From contig JBAXRT010000021.1 in the NCBI GenBank assembly GCA_037131065.1, positions 1 to 29,981 of the forward strand: a DNA stretch of 29,981 nucleotides. Direction: 5' to 3'. The translations under genes and the position numbers were made by a program. The notes beneath the pieces are model-generated. The model was not told the origin of the DNA. It made no database searches and saw only the letters and a list, made by a program, of their open reading frames with translations. The DNA is from JBAXRT01 sp037131065 (lineage in GTDB: Bacteria > Bacteroidota > Bacteroidia > Bacteroidales > FEN-979). Of this stretch, positions 1 through 7,568 are shown one piece after another; the stretch's first letter is position 1, and every line of letters starts with the position of its first letter.

Positions 1-1274
1 GCAGGGACGCTACAATCTCCCCACCAATGAGAGTTTATTATCCATGTTGATCCGCCGTCGGTTGATTTCCATACATCAACACCGCCAACAAAGACAATCT
101 CCGGGTTTGTTGGGCTTGAGGTGATGGCTAAGTCATACCAACCCTGGCAATCTTCTGTGCCACTTCCATCACATGACCAGTCAAGAATATTGGGTGTAGT
201 TGAACGTGTAGTAAAACTTACACCAGAATTGGTAGAAGCATAGACTCCTTTATATCTTCCGTTTGCATCGGATTGGAGAAAATAAACATATTCGGGGTTG
301 GCCGGGGTAACTGCAATGGCGCCACGTTGCCCGGAGGTCAGTCCGGAGGTGATCTTTACGAACGAAACTCCATTGTCGGCAGAACGGTAAAAATCAGGGC
401 CTGCACAGGCGTATACGAAATCCGGATTGTTTGGTTTGAATTGGATGTCTTTAAAGTCGCCGTTCTGGCTTCGGGTCCAGTTTGCTCCCCTGTCGGTTGA
501 CCTGAATACTCCGCCACTGGTGGCTGCAAGGAATACCTGGCTGTTTGTTGGGTGCTGCAGTAGCTTTCCGACAGTCTTATTATCCATCCCTGTTTTAGAA
601 GGAGACCAGTTATTTCCTCCGTTGGTGCTTACATAAACTCCCATACCTGGTGCATCTCCTGCATCCCGGTCGCCTGTGCCAATAAGAATTCTGTCGGGAT
701 TGGTATAATCAACAACGATGGCAGAGACTCCTAGAGTGGGCATGGTATCCGTATGGGTTGTCCATGTAATTCCACCATCGGAGGTGCGCCAAAATCCTCC
801 GGAAGGGGATCCAACATAGAATTTGTTCACATCGGTTGGGTGCCAGGCCACAACATTTAACCGGCCAAGCCCTTTATACCCGGGATCATGGGGGGCAGGG
901 ATTTCAGCAGGTCCGAGACTTACCCAGCTCCCTGAAGAGGACCTTGAACTTTTTTCATACTCTTCATATGCTTTGAAAACCGCATCAGGCGAGGGAAGGC
1001 TCCCGTCAGGATTCACCCGGCTCAGCATCATATATTCCCAGCGCTTAAATACTTTCCACCCGGATCCGCGGGTGATCTTGCGATCTTTCCAGTAAAGGTT
1101 AAACGCACGCTGGGTCTGGAAAAAGTTTGCATCGGGATCCTGCATCATCTGTATCCAGTATGGATAATTGACCGTGTCGCTAATAGCAACCTGATCGGCT
1201 GCATCCTGGTTCTGGGAAAAGCCGAAAAGGACAAGGAGAATGAGTCCTGCGATAAGGAGTAAATGTTTTTTCAT
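1..1274 (-). CDS. Secreted BNR/sortilin-type beta-propeller protein (C-terminus cut by window edge)
   Basis: An uninterrupted minus-strand reading frame runs from an ATG at 1274 to the left edge of the window: 424 codons with no stop. It begins with a clear signal peptide (MKKHLLLIAGLILLVLFGFS), so the product is probably exported. The body has repeated Asp-box-like turns such as SDGGITW, TNGGNNW, TDRGANW, ADNGVSF and TDGGSTW, spaced roughly 50-100 residues apart, as in sortilin/BNR propellers of Bacteroidota exoproteins. Such proteins often end in a type IX secretion sorting domain, but that part lies outside the window, so this cannot be tested here. No catalytic residues can be assigned and the substrate is unknown. 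It lies downstream of cydA on the same strand, with a probable promoter of its own at 1387-1394, so it is probably not part of the respiratory unit. Confidence 0.8.
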   Translation of the reverse strand, partial: MKKHLLLIAGLILLVLFGFSQNQDAADQVAISDTVNYPYWIQMMQDPDANFFQTQRAFNLYWKDRKITRGSGWKVFKRWEYMMLSRVNPDGSLPSPDAVFKAYEEYEKSSRSSSGSWVSLGPAEIPAPHDPGYKGLGRLNVVAWHPTDVNKFYVGSPSGGFWRTSDGGITWTTHTDTMPTLGVSAIVVDYTNPDRILIGTGDRDAGDAPGMGVYVSTNGGNNWSPSKTGMDNKTVGKLLQHPTNSQVFLAATSGGVFRSTDRGANWTRSQNGDFKDIQFKPNNPDFVYACAGPDFYRSADNGVSFVKITSGLTSGQRGAIAVTPANPEYVYFLQSDANGRYKGVYASTNSGVSFTTRSTTPNILDWSCDGSGTEDCQGWYDLAITSSPTNPEIVFVGGVDVWKSTDGGSTWIINSHWWGDCSVP

Positions 1275-1386
1275 ATCACTGAATTTCTTGAATGGTGTAA
1301 ATGATCATCAAAATGATATCAACCCGGATAAGGGAAGAAAACGGCTTAAGAAAAAATCACTGAGAATCAGATGGTTGATGCTACTG

Positions 1387-1394
1387 CAAAGGTA
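1387..1394 (-). promoter_or_regulatory. Candidate promoter -7 box for the BNR-propeller gene
   Basis: TACCTTTG on the minus strand fits the Bacteroidota consensus TAnnTTTG. It lies just past the cydA stop and about 113 bases before the ATG at 1274. No convincing TTTG -33 box is seen at the usual 19-21 base spacing. The match is short, so this is only suggestive. Confidence 0.35.
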
Positions 1395-1412
1395 TGCAAA
1401 AACCGGAAAAGT

Positions 1413-2978
1413 TTACTCTTTTGGCCCGATTTTAATTTGACGTACCATGATCATAACTTCTGCAATAAGCAGGGTAGTGAATAATACTGCGAAAAGCCAG
1501 AAAGTGATCATTACAGAACTACTTGAGACCTTTGACACGGCGGCAACGGTTGGCATCAGGTCCTGTATGACCCAGGGCTGGCGTCCGATTTCAGTTACCA
1601 TCCATCCTGCCTGAGAAGCAATGTATACCAGGGGGATTGTCCAAAGACCCGCACGGAGAAGCCTGCGTTTGTTGGCAATCTTATCAGTTGCAACGGCATG
1701 AAGAACCAGGATGAAGAGAATTATGAAATATACACCCAGGTAAACCATCAGATGGAAACTGTAGAAGGTCAGGGGGACATTGGGCACTGCCTCGGCCGGA
1801 CTATTGAGATAAGCATATCCGAAGTAGGGAAAGTTCTCCTCGAGTTGTGCCTTCCCGCTCTCCACTCTCAAAGTATCGTTTGTCTTTTTTGCGAGGTGAA
1901 AATCTGCAAGACCGGCTAAGGCCATCTTTCCCCGGTTGATCTTTTCCTGGATGGGGAAAGCCTTGTTCTTCTCATATACGGGAACATAATTGTACTCTGG
2001 TCTGAACCCCCCGTTGATGATGTCTTCAATTCCGGGAACAAAAGCATCCGGATTCCTGTAACCCAGATACGAAAGCAGTTTGGGGAATTCCAGTTTGGCA
2101 ATAAAAGCATCCTGTCCGTCACCGGGCTTTTTGGATGGATTGAGAACACCGACTGCGACCAGTCCTGCTCCCTTCTCACCCTGGTACAGACCCTCCATTG
2201 CAGCAAGTTTCATGGGTTGCTTCTGTGTCACTTCATAAGCAGATCCGTCGCCTGTGAATGCCAGAAGGAGGGATGTAATCAGACCGAAAATGGAGGCGAC
2301 GAGCATGCTTTTTTTTGCAATTGCCGTTTCCCTGTTCTTCAGGAGATACCACGAGCTGATCCCAATTACAAAAATTGCAGCAGTAACGTATCCGGATGAA
2401 ACGGTATGAAGGAATTTATTAATGGCAACAGGAGAGAAGAGCACCTCCCAGAAGTTGGCCATTTCGTTTCTGAGGGTCTCGGCATTGAATTTCATGCCTG
2501 CAGGATACTGCATCCAGGAGTTAGCCACCAGGATCCATAAAGCAGAAATGTTTGCGCCGATGGCTGTCAACCACGAGGCAGTAAGATGAAACCCTTTACT
2601 GACTTTATTCCAGCCAAAGAACATGATGGCAATGAAAGTGGATTCAAGGAAGAAAGCCATGATCCCTTCGATGGCGAGCGGAGCCCCGAAAATATCCCCC
2701 ACAAACCAGGAATAGTTTGACCAGTTCGTCCCGAATTCAAATTCAAGGATGATCCCTGTTGCTACGCCGATAGCAAAATTGATGCCGAAGAGTGTCATCC
2801 AGAATTTGGTGATCCGTTTCCATTCAGGATTTCCCGTTTTGACATAAATACTCTCCATGATCGCTACGAGAAAGGATAATCCAAGGGTGAGCGGAACAAA
2901 TAACCAGTGATAGATCGCAGTCATTGCGAATTGAGCCCTCGACCAATCGACCAGGCTCGGATCCATACTTTCAACCAT
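1413..2978 (-). CDS. cydA: Cytochrome bd quinol oxidase subunit I
   Basis: 521 residues, the usual size for Bacteroidota CydA. This inner-membrane subunit oxidises quinol and carries hemes b558, b595 and d for high-affinity oxygen reduction. Visible ligands and motifs: His24 in the first helix (heme b595/d side), Glu104 and Glu112 (proton-path glutamates, in LAIEG and FLESTF), His191 and Met411 (heme b558 ligands, in HTVSSGYVT and FHLMVYLG), the Q-loop sequence KQPMKLAAMEG at about 253-263, and GRQPW at 465-469. All key residues are present, so the protein looks functional. A second Met at residue 5 is an alternative start. Its usual partner cydB is not next to it: downstream is the unrelated propeller gene. 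The DUF4492 gene immediately upstream is the usual Bacteroidota companion. Confidence 0.97.
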   Translation of the reverse strand: MVESMDPSLVDWSRAQFAMTAIYHWLFVPLTLGLSFLVAIMESIYVKTGNPEWKRITKFWMTLFGINFAIGVATGIILEFEFGTNWSNYSWFVGDIFGAPLAIEGIMAFFLESTFIAIMFFGWNKVSKGFHLTASWLTAIGANISALWILVANSWMQYPAGMKFNAETLRNEMANFWEVLFSPVAINKFLHTVSSGYVTAAIFVIGISSWYLLKNRETAIAKKSMLVASIFGLITSLLLAFTGDGSAYEVTQKQPMKLAAMEGLYQGEKGAGLVAVGVLNPSKKPGDGQDAFIAKLEFPKLLSYLGYRNPDAFVPGIEDIINGGFRPEYNYVPVYEKNKAFPIQEKINRGKMALAGLADFHLAKKTNDTLRVESGKAQLEENFPYFGYAYLNSPAEAVPNVPLTFYSFHLMVYLGVYFIILFILVLHAVATDKIANKRRLLRAGLWTIPLVYIASQAGWMVTEIGRQPWVIQDLMPTVAAVSKVSSSSVMITFWLFAVLFTTLLIAEVMIMVRQIKIGPKE

Positions 2979-3001
2979 ATACTTTTGTATAAAAGGAGGG
3001 T

Positions 3002-3009
3002 CAAAAATA
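3002..3009 (-). promoter_or_regulatory. Candidate promoter -7 box for cydA
   Basis: TATTTTTG on the minus strand, 23 bases upstream of the cydA ATG at 2978, matches TAnnTTTG. It lies in the 65-base gap between the DUF4492 gene and cydA, so cydA could be transcribed separately. No TTTG box is found at the right spacing, and the region is T-rich, which lowers confidence. Confidence 0.35.
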
Positions 3010-3043
3010 GAAAAAAAAACGGATAAACAGTTCTCAATCTATT

Positions 3044-3265
3044 TTATTTTCGTTTTACCAGTTCCTCCATGACATAGTTACCCCGGTCCTTGTCATTATC
3101 AAATTTCGATTTCAGGAAGTTTGGGAAAAAGAAAAGACGCAGCAGGAAAAAGATTACGAAGAGTTTGATCAGAATGATTATCCAAAGCTTTTTACCAACG
3201 GTCATACTCCTGAACCCGTCGTAGTAAAAGTGAAATATTCTTTTAAACAACTCGTAAATCGTCAC
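3044..3265 (-). CDS. DUF4492 family small membrane protein
   Basis: 73 residues with one strongly hydrophobic segment (about residues 26-46, KLWIIILIKLFVIFFLLRLF) and a charged C-terminal tail. The pattern FKRIFHFYYDGFRSMTVGKKLW followed by FFFPNFL is the hallmark of DUF4492, a family usually found directly upstream of cydA in Bacteroidota. It is presumed to help assemble or stabilise the bd oxidase, but its function is not established. The start is a GTG (3263-3265) lying inside a heptad repeat array. The ATG 14 bases upstream is out of frame and soon meets a stop. The upstream TPM gene ends 22 bases before it, so the two may be co-transcribed. Confidence 0.85.
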   Translation of the reverse strand: MTIYELFKRIFHFYYDGFRSMTVGKKLWIIILIKLFVIFFLLRLFFFPNFLKSKFDNDKDRGNYVMEELVKRK

Positions 3266-3278
3266 TCGTTACTCGTCA
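3251..3278. repeat. Heptad repeat array A, over the DUF4492 start codon
   Basis: Four consecutive 7-base units on the plus strand: CTCGTAA, ATCGTCA, CTCGTTA, CTCGTCA. The array spans the gap after the TPM gene and continues into the first codons of the DUF4492 gene, supplying its GTG start codon. The unit family is the same as at 24804-24838 and 21269-21296. Confidence 0.7.
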
Positions 3279-3287
3279 TTTGAAGAA

Positions 3288-4103
3288 TTACCAGCTTCCG
3301 CCAGCACCGCCGCCGCCGAAGCTTCCGCCGCCAAAGCCACCGAAACCACCGCCTCCGCCTCCCCCGAATCCGCCGCTTCCGGAAGAGAAATCATTCCAGG
3401 ATCCGCCCTGACCCCTGCCCATTGATCCGAGCATCCACAAGGCAGTCCAGAATGGAAGGCTCTTTCCAACTGAATGGCCCCGGGAACGACCACTGCGTAT
3501 CATGGCAAATACAACCACAAGGATGATCAGGGGAATGATCAGGGCGATAGGGCTTGATTTTTTGGCTTGCTTTTTTACATATTGGTCCGCAGTGTATTCT
3601 CCCCTGGCCAGGGATATCATGGTCGTTGTAGCATCATCAATTCCCTTGTAATAGTTTCCCTCCTTAAAGTTTGGTATCATCTCGTTCTCCACGATCCGTT
3701 TGGCAAGTGCATCCGGAATGACACCTTCCAGTCCGTATCCGTTAGCGATGTAAGCCTCGCCACCCTCTTCATTGGTCTTTGGCTTTATGAGGATAACCGC
3801 CCCGTTATTCTTTCCCTTCTGGCCGACACCCCATTGCTGCCCGATCCGGTAGGCAAAATCTGCCTTATCGTAACCGTTCAAAGATTTTACTATTACAACT
3901 GTAAGCTGGGTAGAAAAGGAGTCGTTGAAAGCAACCAGTTTGTTCTCAAGCTGACTGACCTCTTCGGGACTAAGGGTGCCTGTGAGATCATTCACCAGCC
4001 GGGGCGGATCTGGTCTTGCGGGGATATCCTGGGCATGGACAGCATTAAGAGATCCGAACAGAAGAATCAGCAACCCGGCAACTATCTTAACTATTTTAGT
4101 CAT
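3288..4103 (-). CDS. TPM-domain exported membrane protein with Gly-rich tail (YgcG-like)
   Basis: 271 residues. An N-terminal signal peptide (about 1-24, ending HAQ) leads into a TPM domain (about 35-175) with the recognisable segments VNDLTGTLS, LTVVIVKSLNGYD, GAVILIKPK and YIANGYGLEGVIPD. One transmembrane helix follows at about 192-208, then a tail of almost pure glycine and phenylalanine ending GGSW (about 235-271). TPM proteins of this layout are membrane-anchored extracytoplasmic proteins often encoded beside lemA, as here. Their biochemical role is not settled; relatives act in photosystem II repair in plants. Downstream of lemA and a second TPM gene, 52 bases after the latter. The Gly-rich end is low complexity and may be prone to length variation. 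Confidence 0.9.
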   Translation of the reverse strand: MTKIVKIVAGLLILLFGSLNAVHAQDIPARPDPPRLVNDLTGTLSPEEVSQLENKLVAFNDSFSTQLTVVIVKSLNGYDKADFAYRIGQQWGVGQKGKNNGAVILIKPKTNEEGGEAYIANGYGLEGVIPDALAKRIVENEMIPNFKEGNYYKGIDDATTTMISLARGEYTADQYVKKQAKKSSPIALIIPLIILVVVFAMIRSGRSRGHSVGKSLPFWTALWMLGSMGRGQGGSWNDFSSGSGGFGGGGGGGFGGFGGGSFGGGGAGGSW

Positions 4104-4125
4104 TTTAAATACTTAAAATTAACTT

Positions 4126-4160
4126 TAACTGCAGACTGCTGACTGCTTACTTTCTTCACT
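4126..4160. repeat. Heptad repeat array B, between the two TPM genes
   Basis: Three clear 7-base units, TAACTGC, AGACTGC and TGACTGC (4126-4146), followed by two degenerate units (TTACTTT, CTTCACT) in the same phase. The last unit covers the stop codon of the TPM gene at 4156. The unit sequence resembles the GGCAGTA half of the array at 21234 when read on the other strand, but is more diverged. Confidence 0.5.
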
Positions 4161-4602
4161 CCTTACCGAACGAAATTTCATCAGGAAGCTCATTAACATC
4201 ATTATTCCGATAAGGAAAATGCTTCTTCAGATGTTTTCCCGTCTCGGTGATCGCCCTGATCAGGCCATCCTTGAACTGTCCCTCTTTAAAGAGCTGTATG
4301 GCATCCTCCTTGATGTGATCCCAGAAATCCTCCGGAACCACATGGTGGATTCCATGATCCCCGATGATGGCGAACTTCCTGTCGCGGACCGAAAGATAGA
4401 TAAGGACCCCATTCCTGAGGTGGGTTTTCGTCATTCCGAGCTGCTTGAAAAGGAAGGCAGCACGATCAAGGACACTGCCAATGCAGCTTGTCTCAATATG
4501 CACCCGGACCTCTCCGGATGTATCAAGCTCGGCATCCATGACCGCCCTACTGATCTCCGCCTGCTCCTGGGCTGAGAAAAAATCTCTTGCGGAACTCCTC
4601 AT
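4156..4602 (-). CDS. TPM-domain cytoplasmic-type protein
   Basis: 148 residues, a compact TPM domain without signal peptide or membrane segment. Recognisable parts are EISRAVMDAELDTSGEVRVHI near residues 17-37, a central RNGVLIYLSVRDRKFAIIGDHGIHHVV, and KEGQFKDGLIRAITETGKHLKKHFP near the end. This is the short TPM form commonly found with lemA and a longer exported TPM protein, and the three genes stand in that order here. It starts 15 bases after the lemA stop, consistent with one transcript. Function unknown; an envelope-related role is assumed from the lemA association only. Confidence 0.88.
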   Translation of the reverse strand: MRSSARDFFSAQEQAEISRAVMDAELDTSGEVRVHIETSCIGSVLDRAAFLFKQLGMTKTHLRNGVLIYLSVRDRKFAIIGDHGIHHVVPEDFWDHIKEDAIQLFKEGQFKDGLIRAITETGKHLKKHFPYRNNDVNELPDEISFGKE

Positions 4603-4617
4603 CGGAAATACGTTGTT

Positions 4618-5214
4618 TTAAAACTGAACCTGAGGAGGTTTCTCGGCACCCTCAACTGCCTTGAAGTAGGCTTTTTCCTTAAACCCGAACATGCCTGCAA
4701 ACATTACGGTAGGGAACCGCTTCAGATATGTATTATATGCCTGTGCCGTCTCGTTGAATTTCATACGTTCCACCGTTATCCTGTTCTCCGTGCCTTCAAG
4801 CTGCGCCTGTAATTCCGAAAAATTCTGGGTGGCTTTAAGCTGGGGATACTGTTCAACAACGACCATCAGCCTTCCCAATGTCGCACTTACACCATTCTGG
4901 GCCTCCTGGAATTTTTGCAGGGAGGCTTCATCCAGGTTTTTCGGGTTGACCTGTACACTCGTGGCTTTTGCACGTGCTTCGATCACATCGGTGAGGGTCT
5001 TCTGCTCGAAATTAGCAACACCTTTGACGGTGGCAACAAGGTTCGGTATCAGGTCGGTACGGCGCTGATAGACATTTTCAACTTGTCCCCACTGCTGTTG
5101 AACTGCCTGGTCGGCAGTCACCAGCTTATTATAAATACCTGTTCCCCAGGAAATTAATATAACAATTATGACTACGATTACGATCAGGACGATCCAACCT
5201 TTACTTAGTTTCAT
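4618..5214 (-). CDS. lemA: LemA family membrane-anchored protein
   Basis: 198 residues. One N-terminal hydrophobic helix (about 5-25, IVLIVIVVIIVILISWGTGIYN) is followed by the coiled, helical LemA domain with the family sequence YNKLVTADQAVQQQWGQVENVYQRR..LIPNLVATVKG at about 28-66 and FPTVMFAGMFGFKEKAYF near the C-terminus. LemA proteins sit in the membrane with the helical part outside the cytoplasm; their molecular role is not known. First gene of the lemA-TPM-TPM run. The 81-base gap to htpG could hold its promoter, but only a one-mismatch -7 box (TAATTTAG, 5244-5251) is seen. Confidence 0.95.
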   Translation of the reverse strand: MKLSKGWIVLIVIVVIIVILISWGTGIYNKLVTADQAVQQQWGQVENVYQRRTDLIPNLVATVKGVANFEQKTLTDVIEARAKATSVQVNPKNLDEASLQKFQEAQNGVSATLGRLMVVVEQYPQLKATQNFSELQAQLEGTENRITVERMKFNETAQAYNTYLKRFPTVMFAGMFGFKEKAYFKAVEGAEKPPQVQF

Positions 5215-5295
5215 GGTATTTGGATTTAAATGATTGTTTCAGCTAAATTACTAAATAAATGATATAATGATGCACGGCAATGCCTAACAGATTGT

Positions 5296-7203
5296 TTATT
5301 TGTCAACAAGTTCCATACTTCTTTTGATAAAATCAGCCAGCTCTTTCCCCTTCAGCATATTCTGAGATAAAAGAGCAAGGTCGAAAAGCTGCCTGATGGT
5401 TGAGGCCTGCTTTCCTCCATCGGGTTCAAGAAGAAGTCTCCCGATCAGGTGGTTGTTCGAATTAACCACCAGGTTGTAATTTTCCGGCATCTCTCCCATG
5501 AAATTGTATCCCCCGCCAAGAGCCGACATGTCTTTCATCCTGCGCATAAACTCATTCTGGGTGATGAGGAATGGTGATTCCTTCTCACTGAGGCTTTCGA
5601 ACAGGATCGAGAATTTCTTGCCGTCAACCTGTTTCTCGATCAGCTCCTTTAACGACTTCTGCTGATCATCATTCAGTTTTGATGGGAGGGCATCTTCTTT
5701 GTTAACTAGCTTGTCGGCTGTCTCTGAATCCACCCTGGTAAACCTTGTTTTTCCGAATTTCTGCTCAAGGGTGTTTATGAAATGGGCATCGATGATCCCA
5801 TCAAGCAGGAGGACATCATACCCGCGGTCCTTCACAGTCTCGATAAAGCCGAATTGCTCCTGAGGGTTGGTAGTGTATATGTATACCAGGTTCCCATCCT
5901 TATCCTTCTGGGCATGTTTTACATGGTTTTCATATTCCTCGAAAGTAAAGTACTTTCCGTCGACATTTTTAAGGAGGCAGAACTTGGATGCGCGCTCATA
6001 AAAGTCGGGCTGCGAAATGATCCCGTACTCGATAAAGACCTTGATGTCGTCCCACTTTGCCTCAAAATCCTGGCGGTTATCCTTGAACAGTGATTCAAGC
6101 TTATCAGCGACCTTTTTAGTGATGTGATTCGAGATCTTTTTTACATTGGGATCTCCCTGGAGGAAACTCCGCGATACATTCAACGGGATGTCAGGAGAAT
6201 CAAGTACTCCATGAAGCAAGGTCAGAAAATCAGGAACAATGCCTTCCACCGAATCGGTTACAAACACCTGGTTGCAGTAAAGCTGGATTTTGTCTTTCTG
6301 GACCTCCAGGGCACGTTTCACTTTCGGGAAATAGAGAATTCCCGTCAGGTTGAAAGGGTAATCCACATTCAGATGAATATGGAATAAGGGTTCATCAAAG
6401 GAGATGGGATAGAGCTCGCGGTAAAATTTTTTATAATCATCATCCTTCAGATCCACCGGTTTCTTTTTCCACAGCGGGTCGGTATTGTTGATGATCCTGG
6501 GTTTTTCAACTTCGACCTGTTTGTCGTTGCCATCTTTGTCTTTCTCTCCCTCTACTTTCTCCCACACTTTTTCATTGCCGAAGCGGATTGGCACTGGCAG
6601 GAATTTACAGTATTTTTTCAGGATCTCGAGGATCTTGTACTCTTCCAGGAACTCTTTTGAATCTTCAGCGATATGAAGAATGATCTCGGTTCCGCGATCA
6701 GGTTTTTCGTTTTCATCCATCGTGTAATTCGGACTCCCGTCACATTCCCACTTTACCCCCTTGGTATCTCCCTTGGTGAGGTATGTTTTGGTAAGGATCT
6801 CCACCTTTTTCGAAACCATGAAGGAGGAGTAAAATCCAAGACCGAAATGACCGATGATCGAGTTCATCTCAGCTTCTGATTTTGTCTTGAATTTTTTTAT
6901 GAACTCCTCAGCGCTGGAAAAGGCAATCTGGTTGATATATTTGTCCACTTCCGCGGTATTCATCCCGATCCCTTTATCTTTAACAGAGATGGTCTTTTTC
7001 TTCTTGTTGAGCGTGACCTCAATGGTGAGGTCACTGATGTCGCCGCTGTACTTTCCAAGTGATGCCAGTGTTTTCAGTTTTTGTGTTGCATCCACGGCGT
7101 TCGATACCAGTTCACGCAGGAAAATCTCATGTTCCGAATAGAGAAATTTTTTGATTATGGGAAAAATATTTTCCGTCTGGACATTAATTTGACCTTTTTG
7201 CAT
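5296..7203 (-). CDS. htpG: Molecular chaperone HtpG (Hsp90)
   Basis: 635 residues, full length for bacterial Hsp90. The N-terminal GHKL ATPase is complete: Glu31 and Asn35 in ELVSNAVDA, the DKGIGM loop at 76-81, and the GHFGLGFYSSFMV lid region near 115-130. The middle domain includes LNVSRSFLQ (the arginine contacting ATP gamma-phosphate), followed by the C-terminal dimerisation domain. A charged insertion VWEKVEGEKDKDGNDKQVEVEKP precedes the middle domain, as is common in Bacteroidota. It is a cytosolic ATP-dependent dimeric chaperone. The start ATG at 7203 gives the conserved N-terminus GQINVQTENIFP. Upstream lies a promoter-like module also present at grpE, so heat or misfolding control is likely. 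Confidence 0.98.
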   Translation of the reverse strand: MQKGQINVQTENIFPIIKKFLYSEHEIFLRELVSNAVDATQKLKTLASLGKYSGDISDLTIEVTLNKKKKTISVKDKGIGMNTAEVDKYINQIAFSSAEEFIKKFKTKSEAEMNSIIGHFGLGFYSSFMVSKKVEILTKTYLTKGDTKGVKWECDGSPNYTMDENEKPDRGTEIILHIAEDSKEFLEEYKILEILKKYCKFLPVPIRFGNEKVWEKVEGEKDKDGNDKQVEVEKPRIINNTDPLWKKKPVDLKDDDYKKFYRELYPISFDEPLFHIHLNVDYPFNLTGILYFPKVKRALEVQKDKIQLYCNQVFVTDSVEGIVPDFLTLLHGVLDSPDIPLNVSRSFLQGDPNVKKISNHITKKVADKLESLFKDNRQDFEAKWDDIKVFIEYGIISQPDFYERASKFCLLKNVDGKYFTFEEYENHVKHAQKDKDGNLVYIYTTNPQEQFGFIETVKDRGYDVLLLDGIIDAHFINTLEQKFGKTRFTRVDSETADKLVNKEDALPSKLNDDQQKSLKELIEKQVDGKKFSILFESLSEKESPFLITQNEFMRRMKDMSALGGGYNFMGEMPENYNLVVNSNNHLIGRLLLEPDGGKQASTIRQLFDLALLSQNMLKGKELADFIKRSMELVDK

Positions 7204-7239
7204 TGCTGAAATAATTTTAGTGATTTTTTAATAGGGTTA

Positions 7240-7273
7240 TCAAACACGGTGCCACGGCAACATGTCTGACAAA
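7240..7273 (-). promoter_or_regulatory. Heat-shock-type promoter module of htpG
   Basis: Reading on the minus strand: TTTGTC (7268-7273), 13 bases, TGGCA (7250-7254), 6 bases, TTGA (7240-7243), then 36 bases to the htpG ATG. TGGCA-N6-TTGA resembles a sigma-54 promoter (TGGCAC-N5-TTGC) with A replacing C in the -12 GC. The same three elements with identical spacing occur before grpE (25440-25473). A small perfect palindrome, TGTC-T-GACA (7263-7271), overlaps the TTTGTC element. The sigma factor and activator are inferred, not shown. Confidence 0.6.
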
Positions 7274-7287
7274 TTGACGGTGAATGG

Positions 7288-7398
7288 TCAGAGGGTAAGC
7301 CAGAGTGCCACGGCGACGGCTGCAATAAATGCAATGATGACAAAAACAGCGTTTTTTACTTCACGGGTTTTGGGTACCTCTTTTTGATCAGTTTCCAT
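7288..7398 (-). CDS. Candidate 36-residue single-pass membrane protein
   Basis: A minus-strand ATG at 7398 opens a 36-codon frame ending in TGA at 7288. The N-terminal third is charged (METDQKEVPKTREVKN) and the rest is one hydrophobic helix (AVFVIIAFIAAVAVALWLTL), giving an N-in single-pass topology by the positive-inside rule. A TATTTTTG -7 box lies 19 bases upstream (7418-7425), at a distance typical for this window. The gene reads in the same direction as htpG and ends 14 bases before the TTTGTC element of the htpG promoter. No family is recognised. Coding status rests on composition and the promoter only. Confidence 0.5.
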   Translation of the reverse strand: METDQKEVPKTREVKNAVFVIIAFIAAVAVALWLTL

Positions 7399-7417
7399 GC
7401 CTGCATCATTTTGACCT

Positions 7418-7425
7418 CAAAAATA
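7418..7425 (-). promoter_or_regulatory. Candidate -7 box for the 36-residue membrane protein gene
   Basis: TATTTTTG on the minus strand, 19 bases upstream of the ATG at 7398, fits TAnnTTTG. No TTTG -33 box at 19-21 bases is evident. The rest of the 7204-7568 spacer holds the htpG promoter module, the small gene and the ilvE leader. I see no other gene or RNA in it. Confidence 0.35.
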
Positions 7426-7568
7426 AGCGCTATTTCGGTTTCCTGTTCACGTCAGACAGTTTTTTTGTAAACACTTTAATGAATTTTTTCGGGAGGCAGG
7501 CGGAGCGTAGATAAAATTTTTAATTTTACCATGCATTCTTACCTGAAGTAAACTAAAACTGAACTAAT

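Noticed and set aside
3288..3400. Gly-rich tail of the TPM protein as a translated repeat or PE-PGRS-like element
   Set aside because: Gly-rich tails ending in GGSW are normal for this TPM family.
7263..7460. GTCAGAC copies in inverted orientation (minus strand at 7264-7270, plus strand at 7451-7457) as a paired operator
   Set aside because: A 7-base word occurring twice 180 bases apart is expected by chance and no third copy supports it.
7521..7528. ilvE promoter TAATTTTA
   Set aside because: One mismatch in the -7 box in an AT-rich stretch and no -33 TTTG.
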